Position numbers and translations under genes: made by a program | Shown here: piece by piece, positions 8,367 through 20,134 of the stretch | Position numbering within the stretch: the first letter of the stretch is position 1 | How the letters are laid out: the number at the start of each line of letters is the position of its first letter | Source of the DNA: Aeromicrobium wangtongii | GTDB lineage: Bacteria; Actinomycetota; Actinomycetes; Propionibacteriales; Nocardioidaceae | DNA length: 64,000 bases | Assembly (NCBI RefSeq): GCF_024584515.1 | Contig: NZ_CP102173.1 | Location: forward strand, 1,674,001 to 1,738,000 | Reading direction: 5' to 3' | The notes under the pieces: generated by a model | Databases searched by the model: none | What the model was told of the DNA's origin: nothing | The model's input: the letters and a program-made list of their open reading frames with translations, nothing else

Positions 8367-9605
8367 ATGCTCGTCAAACGCATCCAGAAGAACGGCATCG
8401 ACCTCAGCGCGCTCTCTTTCATCCCCGATCAGACCAAGATCCCGCTGCAGCGCGAGGGCATGGACGCGTTGCCGGAGATCGCCCAGTGGCGGGCGACCGA
8501 GCCGATGCACAAGCTCGAGCTGCCGTTCACGTTCACGGCCTACCTGGTGACCGGGCACGAGGAAGCGCGCACGGTCCTCACCGACCGCGACAGCTACAGC
8601 AATGACATCCGGCACCTGTTCCACGGTGACGGTCCCGCGACGGCCGATGACATCGGCGGCCTGGGGTTCACCGATCCGCCGCTGCACACGCGGCTGCGCA
8701 AGATCGTCACTCCCGAGTTCACGATGCGCCGCATGGCCCGGCTCGAGCCGATGATCACCGAGTTCGTCGAGAACCAGCTCGACGCCCTCGAGGCGGCCGG
8801 ACCGGGCGCAGACCTGTGCAAGACGGTCGCGTTCCCCATCCCGTTCCAGACGATCTGTGCGCTGCTCGGCCTCGACTACGCCGACCGGGACGCCTTCGCC
8901 AAGCTCGGCAGCGACCGGTTCGACGCGACCAACGGCGGTGCGGCGGCGTTCGGCGCCGTCTCGGACCAGCGCAAGTTCTTGTTCGACGCCGTCGCCCGCC
9001 AGCGGCTCGAGCCGGGACCGGGGCTGTTGGGCCAGATCATCCGCGACGAGGGCGACGCGATCAGCGACTTCGACCTCGCCGGCCTGGCCGACGGCATCTT
9101 CACGGGCGGGTACGAGACCACCGCCGGCATGATCGCGTTGGGCACGATCGTGCTGCTGCGCGATCCGGCCTACGCCGACCTGATGCGCAACGGGACGCCC
9201 GAGGACGTCGACCGGGTGGTCGAGGAGCTGCTGCGCTACCTGTCGGTCGTTCAGGTGGCGTTCCCGCGGTTCGCCAAGCAGGACATGCTGCTGTTCGGCC
9301 AGCAGGTCAAGGCCGGTGACGTCATCCTGGCCTCGCTCAACGGTGCGAATCGCGACCCGATGGTGGCGGGGGACCGTCCCGACGAGTTCGACCCGGCACG
9401 CGTGCCCACCAGCGGCCACCTCGCGTTCGGCCACGGCATCCACCGCTGCATCGGCGCCGAGCTGGCCCGCATGGAGCTGCGTATCGCGCTGCCGCGGCTG
9501 TTCAAGCGCTTCCCCGACCTCGCCCTTGCGGTGCCGGCCGAGGAGCTGTCCTTCCGCCAGCTCTCATTCGTCTTCGGTGTGGACGAGCTCCCGATCACCT
9601 TCTGA
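8367..9605 (+). CDS. Cytochrome P450
   Basis: 412 residues. Diagnostic motifs: I-helix GGYETTAGM (oxygen-activating acid/Thr pair), the K-helix ExxR within EELLR, and the heme loop FGHGIHRCIGAELAR with the thiolate Cys. It is a soluble bacterial monooxygenase needing separate ferredoxin and reductase, none of which is adjacent. Substrate unknown. Start is uncertain: ATG at 8367 is used; in-frame GTG codons at about 8321-8327 would add 13-15 residues. Confidence 0.93.
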   Translation: MLVKRIQKNGIDLSALSFIPDQTKIPLQREGMDALPEIAQWRATEPMHKLELPFTFTAYLVTGHEEARTVLTDRDSYSNDIRHLFHGDGPATADDIGGLGFTDPPLHTRLRKIVTPEFTMRRMARLEPMITEFVENQLDALEAAGPGADLCKTVAFPIPFQTICALLGLDYADRDAFAKLGSDRFDATNGGAAAFGAVSDQRKFLFDAVARQRLEPGPGLLGQIIRDEGDAISDFDLAGLADGIFTGGYETTAGMIALGTIVLLRDPAYADLMRNGTPEDVDRVVEELLRYLSVVQVAFPRFAKQDMLLFGQQVKAGDVILASLNGANRDPMVAGDRPDEFDPARVPTSGHLAFGHGIHRCIGAELARMELRIALPRLFKRFPDLALAVPAEELSFRQLSFVFGVDELPITF

Positions 9606-9608
9606 CCC

Positions 9609-10163
9609 ATGGCCGCTCAGTCGTTGAGCGTCTCGGTGGCTTGGTTCCTCGGCGCGTCCGGGCTGTGGCTGCGTACCAGCGACCACACCACCGGGGCGGA
9701 GACCGAGGACCTACCGGCCCCCGCGCAGGCGTTATGGACGCAGCTGTACGACTGGGCGGACCTCGTGCACGACAACTACGTGTGGGTCTCAGGCCTCGAT
9801 GTCACCCGCGGGTGGCGTGATGAGGAGGCCCGGCGTCAGTTCGTGCGCGAGGCAGATGACCTGGGCCACCGGCTCCGACGTGTCCTTGGCAAGGGCTGGG
9901 ACGTGGACGTGTCGCCGGAGCCGGGGGTGACGGTCGTGAGGATGGCCGGCGAGTACGGCTGCCGCTGGCCGCTGTGGGTCGCCGGCGGGCAGAGCGATCC
10001 GGGGAGCTTCTCGATGCTGTCCGACCGGACGCTCGAACGGCTCGAACGGTGGGCCGAGCTCGCCGATCCCGACCACCACCCCGGTCCGCCTCCCGAGCTC
10101 ACGGCCGAGCTCCGGGCCGATCTGGCCCGGGAGCTCGGCTCGAGGTTCCGCGTCGTCGTCTGA
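9609..10163 (+). CDS. Hypothetical protein
   Basis: 184 residues, soluble, rich in Trp and acidic residues, with no motif I recognise. It starts 3 nt after the P450 stop, so it is probably co-transcribed with it. A 9-bp inverted repeat (CGGTGTCCG at 10177, complement at 10224) follows its stop within 14 nt. Confidence 0.7.
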   Translation: MAAQSLSVSVAWFLGASGLWLRTSDHTTGAETEDLPAPAQALWTQLYDWADLVHDNYVWVSGLDVTRGWRDEEARRQFVREADDLGHRLRRVLGKGWDVDVSPEPGVTVVRMAGEYGCRWPLWVAGGQSDPGSFSMLSDRTLERLERWAELADPDHHPGPPPELTAELRADLARELGSRFRVVV

Positions 10164-10176
10164 TGCGTCGAGGTCC

Positions 10177-10232
10177 CGGTGTCCGACGGACCGGAGGACT
10201 GGGAGCTCCATCTCGCGGTGCGCCGGACACCG
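10177..10232. repeat. Short stop-proximal inverted repeat
   Basis: Perfect 9-bp arms CGGTGTCCG (10177-10185) and its complement (10224-10232), 13 nt after a stop codon. The 166-bp gap 10164-10329 holds this and the promoter of the next gene; I see no coding potential in it. Confidence 0.5.
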
Positions 10233-10317
10233 CCACCGGCGCTGCGGCGCAGGCGCTCCTCGCGGCGCTGCGCGGGCACGTTGCCGCAACCTTCCGCGCG
10301 CCGCCGCAGCCGCCCCG

Positions 10318-10323
10318 TACGGT
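10318..10323 (+). promoter_or_regulatory. -10 box TACGGT, leaderless start
   Basis: TACGGT ends 7 nt before the ATG at 10330; no ribosome binding site is visible. Confidence 0.5.
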
Positions 10324-10329
10324 GGCGCC

Positions 10330-11322
10330 ATGACATCGCACGTCGCACCGCACGCCGGGACGTCCCGCGAGATCGAGGCGTGGTTCGACGATCACGGGCT
10401 GCCGTACTTCACCGGCGACCACGCCGACACCGTCGAGGGATGGCTGTCCAGCAAGCGCATCGTGGCGGTCATCGCGCTGATCGTGGCGGTCTCGGTGGCG
10501 TCCGGCATCGTCGTCGGCGCCGTGCTGGCCGACCGCGGCTCGCTCGGGACGGCGGTCGGCGTGCTGGTGTTCCTGGTGCTGCTGGGCGTGTTCGCCGGCC
10601 GGTTGCTGCGCATGGGCACGATGCTGCGCTGGGCTGTGCGCCGGACGTTCGGCTCGCTGGGACTGATGTTTCCGCTGCTGACCCGCGCCCTGCCGCTGCT
10701 GCTGCTGGCGGTGACGTTCTTGTTCATCAACGCCGAGGTGTGGCAGGTGGCTGCGCTGATGTCGCGGCACGTGCTGTGGATCGCGGTCGCGTTCTTCGCT
10801 GCCATCGCCGCGGTGTTTCTGCTCGTCCGGCTGCCGGAGGAGGTGCGCCAGGTCGAGCGTGACGTCGTCGGCGAACGGGTGGTGGAGTGCTGCGCCGGCA
10901 CGCCCGCCGCCGAGGCGGCCCGGCTCGTCACAGCCGTCCCGCCGGACCTGCCGCGGTTCGCACGGGCCAACCTGGTGCTGGTCCTGTTGTTCAACCAGGC
11001 CATCCAGGTGCTGCTGCTGTCGCTGGGCCTGTTCGTGTTCTTCGTCGTCTTCGGCTCGTTGACGATCCCGGACAGCACGGTCGCGGCGTGGACGGGGGAG
11101 CCCGTCACCGATCTGCCCTCGTGGATCGGCCGCCACATCCCCGTGACGAACGAGCTGTGGCAGGTGTCGTTGTTCCTGTCGGCGTTCGCGGGGCTCTACT
11201 TCACGGTCTACGCGGTGACCGACGAGACCTACCGTTCGCAGTTCTTCGCCGGCGTCTCGACCGAGCTGGAGCAGGCCGTGGCCGTCAACGCGGTGTACGT
11301 GTCGTTGTCACGCGCTCCCTGA
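10330..11322 (+). CDS. Conserved-type integral membrane protein, function unknown
   Basis: 330 residues with about eight hydrophobic helices: two near 48-95, several around 115-165, two near 220-240, and one near 290. A soluble acidic N-terminus and a soluble loop at about 170-210 (EEVRQVERDVVGERVVECC) separate the membrane blocks. I do not recognise the family; it lacks ABC, MFS or channel signatures. Confidence 0.8.
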   Translation: MTSHVAPHAGTSREIEAWFDDHGLPYFTGDHADTVEGWLSSKRIVAVIALIVAVSVASGIVVGAVLADRGSLGTAVGVLVFLVLLGVFAGRLLRMGTMLRWAVRRTFGSLGLMFPLLTRALPLLLLAVTFLFINAEVWQVAALMSRHVLWIAVAFFAAIAAVFLLVRLPEEVRQVERDVVGERVVECCAGTPAAEAARLVTAVPPDLPRFARANLVLVLLFNQAIQVLLLSLGLFVFFVVFGSLTIPDSTVAAWTGEPVTDLPSWIGRHIPVTNELWQVSLFLSAFAGLYFTVYAVTDETYRSQFFAGVSTELEQAVAVNAVYVSLSRAP

Positions 11323-11368
11323 CGGCGTAGCCGGGACAAGTGCCCACGTCTGGTGGCACGATGCCCTG

Positions 11369-11674
11369 ATGAGGCGTGCGCTGATCGTGGTGCTGGGGGC
11401 GGGTGTCGTCGTGGCCTGTGTGCTGACACTGGTCATCGGGCTTCGAGGCCCCGGTGGCGTGGGTGGGCCCGAGGGCGACTCGCTCACCGCACAGCAGCTG
11501 CCGTACCCGCGAGCGACCAAGCCGTTGCCCGTGCCCGAGGCGCACATCGGTGAGTTGCCGTGGAGGCAGGAAGTGGGCCTCGAGCCGTCCTCGGCAGCTC
11601 CGATGCCCCGGCCGACCGACGACCTGCCGGCATGCGGGCAGCAAGGGAAGTTCAGGTTCTGCCGGTCCGGGTAG
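11369..11674 (+). CDS. Small membrane-anchored or secreted hypothetical protein
   Basis: 101 residues. A hydrophobic segment (LIVVLGAGVVVACVLTLVIG, residues 5-24) looks like an uncleaved anchor or signal peptide, followed by a Pro-rich extracellular tail with two Cys (CGQQGKFRFC, residues 89-98) that could form a disulfide. A weak -10 (CACGAT) ends 7 nt before the ATG. Its 3' end touches the LexA box of the next gene. Confidence 0.55.
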   Translation: MRRALIVVLGAGVVVACVLTLVIGLRGPGGVGGPEGDSLTAQQLPYPRATKPLPVPEAHIGELPWRQEVGLEPSSAAPMPRPTDDLPACGQQGKFRFCRSG

Positions 11675-11687
11675 AACACCTGTTCGA
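11672..11687 (+). promoter_or_regulatory. LexA (SOS) box
   Basis: TAGAACACCTGTTCGA matches the actinobacterial SOS consensus TCGAAC-N4-GTTCGA in 15 of 16 positions, with intact GAAC and GTTC half-sites. It lies 8 nt upstream of a TATCCT -10 box, where bound LexA would block RNA polymerase. Confidence 0.7.
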
Positions 11688-11694
11688 GTCGACG

Positions 11695-11700
11695 TATCCT
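11695..11700 (+). promoter_or_regulatory. -10 box TATCCT, leaderless start
   Basis: TATCCT ends 7 nt before GTG at 11707, placing the transcript start on the start codon. The SOS box lies just upstream. Confidence 0.6.
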
Positions 11701-11706
11701 GAAGTG

Positions 11707-11988
11707 GTGAACCCGAACGGCTCGATCAACGGACGACCGCTGGCAGCGGCGGATCCCTATGCCGTCCCGGTGCCACAGCCGCCGCCGGTCTACCACGTGT
11801 GGGTCAACCTCTCGAACCTCACGACCCAGGTGGCCCAGGAGTACCCGGGGCTCGTGCTGGGGTGGCGACGGACGTCCGACGGCTACGAGGCGCAGGTGGT
11901 CTACGTCGTCCCCAGCCGCACCCAGCGGCACAGCGACGCCTCGCAGATCGCCTGGCTGCCCGCGAGCAAGCTCAAGCCCCGCGAGTGA
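11707..11988 (+). CDS. Uncharacterised protein under a probable LexA promoter
   Basis: 93 residues from the GTG at 11707 (GTG at 11704 would add one residue). The start was set by the -10 box; an in-frame ATG at 11560 would run through the preceding gene and the promoter. The N-terminal third is Pro/Ala-rich and probably disordered; the rest (VYHVWVNLSNL...EYPGLVLGWRRTSDGYEAQVVYVV) reads as a compact alpha/beta fold. No known DNA-repair motif is seen. The SOS box suggests a DNA-damage-induced role; that is inference. Confidence 0.7.
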   Translation: MNPNGSINGRPLAAADPYAVPVPQPPPVYHVWVNLSNLTTQVAQEYPGLVLGWRRTSDGYEAQVVYVVPSRTQRHSDASQIAWLPASKLKPRE

Positions 11989-12017
11989 GGCCGGTGGCCG
12001 GCCGGTAGAACTGACGC

Positions 12018-12428
12018 ATGGGACTCTTCGCCACGTTCGTGTTCGCCGGCGGCTCGTGGGACGGCTCGGCCGATCAGACGCCCCGCTTCGCGGCGAAGGT
12101 CCACGACAGCGACTTCGTGACGATCGACTACGCGCCGGCCCTGGCCGGGGGCACCGGGCATTGCTACGTGGGATTCGAGCCGCGGCACTACTTCGAGGAC
12201 GAGACCGCGAGCGATCCGGTCGACACGGACGCCGAGGCCCGGGGGCTCGCCGCGTGGGCGGCGGACGTGCGGGGGACCGTCATCGACCCTGATGTCGTCC
12301 GCGGCCTGCTGGCCAGCCCGGAGGGCGACGAGGCCCCTGACGTCTTCGTCGAGGCCGCACTCGTCCGACTCCTGCTGGCGTTAGGGCTTCCGCTGCCGGA
12401 AGACCTCGAGGACTGGGCCGAGGTCTAG
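12018..12428 (+). CDS. Hypothetical protein
   Basis: 136 residues, acidic, soluble, no recognised motif. N-terminus MGLFATFVFAGGSWDGSA is followed by several Asp/Glu-rich stretches and a C-terminal LLLALGLPLPEDLEDWAEV. A TAGAAC hexamer ends 7 nt before the ATG, compatible with a leaderless mRNA. Confidence 0.7.
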   Translation: MGLFATFVFAGGSWDGSADQTPRFAAKVHDSDFVTIDYAPALAGGTGHCYVGFEPRHYFEDETASDPVDTDAEARGLAAWAADVRGTVIDPDVVRGLLASPEGDEAPDVFVEAALVRLLLALGLPLPEDLEDWAEV

Positions 12429-12443
12429 CGTCCGCTGCCCACA

Positions 12444-13097
12444 TCACCAGCCGCGCTCGCGCCACTCCGCGAGGTGGGGACGCTCGACGCCGAGCGTCGT
12501 GTCGTGGCCGTGGCCGGGGTAGACGTGGGTGTCGTCCGGGAAGCGGCCGAAGATCTTGGTCTCGACCTCGCCCACCAGGGTCGTGAAGTCCTCGGGCGAC
12601 CAGGTCTTGCCGACGCCGCCGGGGAACAGCGAGTCACCCGTGAACAGGTGCACGATGCCGTCCGGGTCGTCGTAGGCCAGGGCGATCGAGCCGGGGGTGT
12701 GGCCGGCGATCTCGATGACCTCCAGCTCGCAGGAGCCGACGCGCACGCGGGCACCGGTCTGCACGCGGCGGTCGACCGGGACGGGCAGCTCGTCGGCGTC
12801 CAGCTCGCCGGCGATGGTCTCGGCGCCGGTCGTGATGACCAGCGTCTCCAGGGCCTGCCAGTGGTCGCCGTGGCGATGCGTGGTGACGATGGCCGACAGG
12901 CCGTCGTCGCCGATGAGCTCGAGCAGCCGGTCGTGCTCGGCGGCCGCGTCGATCAGCACCTGCTCGCCGGTGAGGTTGCAGCGCAGCAGGTAGGCGTTGT
13001 TGTTCATCTCGCCGACCGCGATCTTGGTGATCTGCAGATCGCCCGCGTCCTGCACGTCGGCCGGCCCGCCGACCTCGACTTCTCCGGTGTACGTCAT
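12444..13097 (-). CDS. MBL-fold metallo-hydrolase (glyoxalase II-like)
   Basis: 217 residues. Binuclear metal ligands of the metallo-beta-lactamase fold are complete: THRHGDH (HxHxDH), the His of GHTPGS, the Asp of TGDSLF and the His of YPGHGHDT. This suggests a thioester hydrolase of the glyoxalase II kind, substrate not determinable. Start is the ATG at 13097 with GGGTGGG upstream; a longer frame back to 13229 is not supported. Convergent with the preceding gene and divergent from uvrA. Confidence 0.92.
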   Translation of the reverse strand: MTYTGEVEVGGPADVQDAGDLQITKIAVGEMNNNAYLLRCNLTGEQVLIDAAAEHDRLLELIGDDGLSAIVTTHRHGDHWQALETLVITTGAETIAGELDADELPVPVDRRVQTGARVRVGSCELEVIEIAGHTPGSIALAYDDPDGIVHLFTGDSLFPGGVGKTWSPEDFTTLVGEVETKIFGRFPDDTHVYPGHGHDTTLGVERPHLAEWRERGW

Positions 13098-13246
13098 GCG
13101 CCCACCCTGCCAGAGCCCCGCCGAGGGCGGTGTGACGTGGTCGACCTGGTTCTCTGGAAAGAAACTGTCGTACCCCGTCGTTACGATGGGGAAGGGGCGG
13201 GTTCTGCCCTGCCAACACATCTTTCTCACCAGAAACAGGGGAGCCA

Positions 13247-16105
<2,859 letters not shown>

Positions 16106-16110
16106 CGGCG

Positions 16111-16242
16111 GGACGGATCTTTCGGCCTTTCGGCTGCCCTGGCACCCGGAACGTCGAAAGATCCGTCCTCCCGCGGCGCGCCGGGCACCGATGTGTCGGC
16201 GTTCGCGCTGCTGCAGCGACCGAAATGCAGAAAGATCCGTCC
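16111..16242. repeat. Palindromic element, family A copy 2
   Basis: Perfect 14-bp arms GGACGGATCTTTCG (16111-16124) and the complement (16155-16168), plus a third partial copy of the right arm at 16229-16242. GATCTTTCGGCCTTTCGGC followed by GCC is shared with the element after the thiolase gene. It fills almost all of the uvrA-uvrC spacer, starting 5 nt after the uvrA stop and ending 25 nt before the uvrC -10 box. Confidence 0.85.
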
Positions 16243-16266
16243 CCCGGAGGTGTCCGGGGCCGACCG

Positions 16267-16272
16267 TAGAGT
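16267..16272 (+). promoter_or_regulatory. -10 box TAGAGT for uvrC, leaderless
   Basis: TAGAGT ends 8 nt before the GTG at 16280, giving uvrC its own promoter downstream of the palindrome. Confidence 0.55.
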
Positions 16273-16279
16273 AGGTGCC

Positions 16280-18217
16280 GTGGCAGATCCAGCGACCTAT
16301 CGACCGGCGCCGGGGGAGATCCCGACCGCGCCGGGGGTCTACCGGTTCCGCGACGACGAGAAGCGGGTCATCTACGTCGGCAAGGCCAAGTCGCTGCGCC
16401 CGCGGCTGAGCTCGTACTTCCAGGACATCAGCAACCTGCACCCGCGCACGCAGCAGATGGTGACCACGGCCAGCTCCGTGGACTGGACGGTCGTCGACAC
16501 CGAGGTCGAGGCGCTGGCGCTGGAGTACTCGTGGATCAAGGAGTTCGATCCGCGGTTCAACGTCAAGTATCGCGACGACAAGTCGTACCCGTGGCTGGCG
16601 GTGACTGTCAGCGAGGAGTTCCCACGGGTCACCGTGATGCGCGGCGCGCAGCGCAAGGGCGTCCGCTACTTCGGCCCGTACGGACACGCCTGGGCGATCC
16701 GCGACACCGTCGACACGCTGCTGCGGGTGTTCCCGATGCGATCGTGCTCGGCCGGCGTCTTCCGCCGCGCGAAGGCGATCGGGCGGCCCTGCCTGCTGGG
16801 TGACATCGGCAAGTGCGCCGCGCCGTGCGTCGGCCGGGTCAGCCCCGAGGAGCACCGCGCGATCGTCAACGACTTCCTGGCCTTCATGGGCGGGCAGACC
16901 GCAGGGTTCACCAAGCGCATCGAGACCAAGATGCTCGAGGCGTCCGCCCGTGAGGAGTACGAGCTCGCCGCCAAGCTGCGCGACGATCTCGGCGCGCTGC
17001 AGCGGGTGCTGGAGAAGCAGACCGTGGTGTTCGGCGACGGCACCGACGCCGACGTGCTCGGATTCGTCGACGACCCGCTGGAGATCGCCGTCCAGATCTT
17101 CTCGGTCCGCGGCGGACGCATCCGCGGACAGCGCGGCTGGGTGGCCGAGAAGGCCGACGAGGCCGAGTTCCCCGAGCTGGTCCAGCGTGCGCTCATGACG
17201 CTGTACCAGGACGCGAACGCCGCGGCCGTCCCGCGCGAGGTGCTCGTGCCGGCCATGCCGTCGGACGTCGACGTGGTCACCGAGCTGCTGAGCGAGCGGC
17301 GCGAGGGTCCGGTCAAGATCCGCGTGCCCAAGCGCGGCGACAAGCGGGCCCTGATGCAGACCGTCGAGCAGAACGCCAAGCAGTCGCTGATGCGCCACAA
17401 GATGAAGCGCACGTCCGACCTGACGGCGCGCAGCCTCGCCCTGGAGGAGATCCAGGCGGCCCTCGACCTGGAGACCGCGCCGCTGCGCATCGAGTGCTAC
17501 GACATCTCCAACCTCGGCGCCACCGAGACCGTGGCGTCGATGGTCGTGTTCGAGGACGGTCTGCCGCGCAAGTCCGAGTACCGCCGGTTCACGATCCGCA
17601 ACGAGGGCCAGAGCGATGTCGCGGCGATGCACGAGGTCATCACCCGCCGGTTCAGCGCGTTGCTGCGCGCCCGTGAGGACAATGACGACGACGGACCCGG
17701 CATCGACCCGGAGACCGGCAAGCCCCGGCGCTTCGCGTACACGCCGGCGCTCGTCGTGGTCGACGGCGGCCCGCCGCAGGTGGCCGCAGCCCATGCCGCC
17801 CTGACAGAGCTCGGTCTGACCGACATCGCCCTGGTCGGCCTGGCCAAGCGCCTGGAGGAGGTGTGGCTGCCCGATGACGACGACCCGGTCATCCTGCCGC
17901 GCACCAGCGAGGGCCTCTACCTGCTGCAGCGGTTGCGCGACGAGGCGCACCGGTTCGCGATCAGTCACCACCGCGGGCGCCGCAGCAAGTCGATGATCGA
18001 GAGCGTCCTCGACCCGGTGCCCGGGCTCGGCCCGACCCGTCGCAAGGCGCTGCTCAAGAGCTTCGGCTCGGTCAAGAAGCTGAGGGCCGCCACGGCCGAG
18101 GAGATCGCCATGGTTCCCGGGATCGGCGCGGCTACGGCACAATCGATCGTGGAGGCACTGGCCTCCACCGAGGCGGCACCGGCCGTGAACACCGCCACCG
18201 GCGAGATCCTCGAGTGA
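16280..18217 (+). CDS. uvrC: Excinuclease ABC subunit UvrC
   Basis: 645 residues. UvrC makes both incisions around a lesion. Domains in order: GIY-YIG nuclease ([20 protein letters not shown], about residues 18-95) for the 3' cut, a Cys-rich segment ([19 protein letters not shown]), a UVR domain contacting UvrB, the RNase H-like domain ([19 protein letters not shown]) for the 5' cut, and a C-terminal helix-hairpin-helix pair ([26 protein letters not shown]). GTG start from the promoter; longer in-frame starts lie in the repeat. Confidence 0.98.
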   Translation: MADPATYRPAPGEIPTAPGVYRFRDDEKRVIYVGKAKSLRPRLSSYFQDISNLHPRTQQMVTTASSVDWTVVDTEVEALALEYSWIKEFDPRFNVKYRDDKSYPWLAVTVSEEFPRVTVMRGAQRKGVRYFGPYGHAWAIRDTVDTLLRVFPMRSCSAGVFRRAKAIGRPCLLGDIGKCAAPCVGRVSPEEHRAIVNDFLAFMGGQTAGFTKRIETKMLEASAREEYELAAKLRDDLGALQRVLEKQTVVFGDGTDADVLGFVDDPLEIAVQIFSVRGGRIRGQRGWVAEKADEAEFPELVQRALMTLYQDANAAAVPREVLVPAMPSDVDVVTELLSERREGPVKIRVPKRGDKRALMQTVEQNAKQSLMRHKMKRTSDLTARSLALEEIQAALDLETAPLRIECYDISNLGATETVASMVVFEDGLPRKSEYRRFTIRNEGQSDVAAMHEVITRRFSALLRAREDNDDDGPGIDPETGKPRRFAYTPALVVVDGGPPQVAAAHAALTELGLTDIALVGLAKRLEEVWLPDDDDPVILPRTSEGLYLLQRLRDEAHRFAISHHRGRRSKSMIESVLDPVPGLGPTRRKALLKSFGSVKKLRAATAEEIAMVPGIGAATAQSIVEALASTEAAPAVNTATGEILE

Positions 18218-18239
18218 CACCGATGACAGGAGACATCCG

Positions 18240-19100
18240 TTGACCCAGCTCAGCCAGTTCGTGCTCGTGACGGGCATGACCGGCGCCGGCCGTGGCTCCG
18301 CCGCGAAGGTCCTCGAGAAGCTCGGCTACTACGTCATCGACAACATCCCGCCCGAGCTGCTGCCCGGCGCGGTGGAGACGATCGGGAAGTCCGACGAGAT
18401 CGAGAAGCTGGCCGTCGTGGTCGACGCGCGCTCGCGGGGGTTCTTCGCCGGCCTCGTCGACGCCCTCGAGTCGTTGCGCGACAGCGGCGTCAACCCCCGC
18501 ATCCTGTATCTGGAGGCGTCCGACGAGGTGCTCGTGCGCCGCCAGGAGGCCGCCCGCCGCCCGCACCCGCTCAGCCACGAGGGTCGCCTGATGGACGGCT
18601 TCGACCGCGAGCGGGAGCTGTTGCGCGACATCCGCGGGATGGCCGACATCGTCGTGGACACCACGACGCTGAACGTCCACCAGCTCGGCCAGCGGGTCCA
18701 CGCGGCGTTCGAGGACGCCGACTCGGGGATGCGCGCATCGGTCATGTCGTTCGGCTTCAAGTACGGCATCCCCATCGATGCCGACATGGTCGCCGATCTG
18801 CGCTTCCTGCCCAATCCGTACTGGATCGAGCAGCTGCGTCCGCTGAGCGGGCTGGACGAGCCGGTGAGGGAGTATGTCCTGCGCCAGCCGCGCGCCGAGG
18901 AGTTCCTGGAGCAGTACGAGAAGCTCGTCGCGCTGCTGACCGGCGGCTACCTCAACGAGGACAAGCACTTCTTGACCATCGCGATCGGCTGCACGGGCGG
19001 CCGGCACCGCAGCGTCGCGATGTCGGAGGCCTTCGCCGACCGACTGCGCGCCCAGGGCGTCCGCACCCTCGTGGTCCACCGCGACCTGGGGCGCGAGTGA
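18240..19100 (+). CDS. rapZ: RNase adapter / nucleotide-binding protein RapZ
   Basis: 286 residues, TTG start with AGGAGA 6 nt upstream. RapZ (YvcJ) proteins bind nucleotides and, in enterobacteria, steer sRNA decay; the actinobacterial role is less clear. Family blocks are YYVIDNIPPELL, DARSRGFF, ASDEVLVRRQEAARRPHPL and the C-terminal GCTGGRHRSVAMSE. The Walker A is GMTGAGRGS (residues 12-20): Arg replaces the usual Lys and Gly-Ser the usual Ser-Thr. First gene of rapZ-yvcK-whiA; its stop overlaps the next start in GTGA. Confidence 0.95.
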   Translation: MTQLSQFVLVTGMTGAGRGSAAKVLEKLGYYVIDNIPPELLPGAVETIGKSDEIEKLAVVVDARSRGFFAGLVDALESLRDSGVNPRILYLEASDEVLVRRQEAARRPHPLSHEGRLMDGFDRERELLRDIRGMADIVVDTTTLNVHQLGQRVHAAFEDADSGMRASVMSFGFKYGIPIDADMVADLRFLPNPYWIEQLRPLSGLDEPVREYVLRQPRAEEFLEQYEKLVALLTGGYLNEDKHFLTIAIGCTGGRHRSVAMSEAFADRLRAQGVRTLVVHRDLGRE

Positions 19101-20077
19101 TCGAGCGTCCACCCCGCCCGCAGCGGCCTGAACGGTTCGACGGTGACCTGAAGGTCGTCTCCCTCGGCGGCGGCCACGGCCTGGCGGCGAGCCTGTCGGC
19201 GCTGCGGCGACTCACGACCGAGCTGACGGGTGTCGTGACGGTCGCCGACAACGGGGGATCGTCGGGACGCCTGCGCCAGGAGCTCGGCGGCCTGCCCCCG
19301 GGCGACCTGCGGATGGCCCTGGCCGCGCTGTGCGGCGACGACGAGTGGGGACGCACGTGGGCCGGGGTCCTGCAGCACCGCTTCAACGGAGACGGGCCGT
19401 TGGAGGGGCACGCGGTCGGCAACCTGCTGATCGCCGCGATCTGGGAGCAGCTGGGCGATCACGTCGCCGGTCTGGACCTGGTCGGTGACCTGCTCGGGGC
19501 GCAGGGACGGGTTCTCCCGATGGCCGCCGTTCCGCTGGACATCGAGGCCGATGTCCACCTCCGGTCGGCACCCGACCGGCTCACCGTCGTGCGCGGACAG
19601 GTCGAGGTCGCCTCGACCGAGGGTCAGGTCGTCAGCGTGCGGCTGGACCCGCCCGATCCGCCGGCGTGCCCCGAGGCGGTGGCGGCGGTCGAGGCCGCCG
19701 ACTGGGTCGTGATCGGACCGGGGTCGTGGTTCACCAGTGTCATGCCCACGCTGCTGGTGCCAGGGCTGCGGGACGCGCTGATCGCGACGACAGCGAGCCG
19801 CGTCCTGGTGCTCAACCTGGCCGAGCAGCGGGGCGAGACCGAGGGCCTGAGCCCGACCGATCACCTCGATGTGCTGGCCGCCCACGCACCCGAGCTGGCC
19901 CTCGACGCGGTCATCGCCGACGCGAGCCTGATTGACACGCGTGGCACGCTGGAGTCGGCCACCCGTGCCCTCGGTGCCCGCCTGTTCGTGTCCGACGTGT
20001 CGGCCGGGCCGGGGTCCGATCAGCACGATCCTGCCCGTCTCGCAGCCGCATTCGGGCAAGTCATGCGACAGGCGTAG
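19097..20077 (+). CDS. yvcK: Gluconeogenesis factor YvcK/CofD-like protein
   Basis: 326 residues. YvcK proteins bind UDP-sugars and are needed for normal cell-wall synthesis on gluconeogenic carbon. Family marks are SLGGGHGLAASLSALRRL, VTVADNGGSSGRLR, PPGDLRMALAALC and the C-terminal HxP-like lobe. The GTG start overlaps the rapZ stop (GTGA), so they are coupled. Next gene is whiA after 57 bp. Confidence 0.95.
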   Translation: MIERPPRPQRPERFDGDLKVVSLGGGHGLAASLSALRRLTTELTGVVTVADNGGSSGRLRQELGGLPPGDLRMALAALCGDDEWGRTWAGVLQHRFNGDGPLEGHAVGNLLIAAIWEQLGDHVAGLDLVGDLLGAQGRVLPMAAVPLDIEADVHLRSAPDRLTVVRGQVEVASTEGQVVSVRLDPPDPPACPEAVAAVEAADWVVIGPGSWFTSVMPTLLVPGLRDALIATTASRVLVLNLAEQRGETEGLSPTDHLDVLAAHAPELALDAVIADASLIDTRGTLESATRALGARLFVSDVSAGPGSDQHDPARLAAAFGQVMRQA

Positions 20078-20134
20078 GGTGACACTTTCCACCGGACGAG
20101 CTCAGCTCGCCACGACCAGTAGGGGAACATCTGC

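Noticed and set aside
10179..10862. Plus-strand frame of 227 codons overlapping the membrane protein at 10330
   Set aside because: Arg/Pro/Ala-rich out-of-frame translation with no ribosome site; the overlapping frame has clear membrane helices and a promoter.
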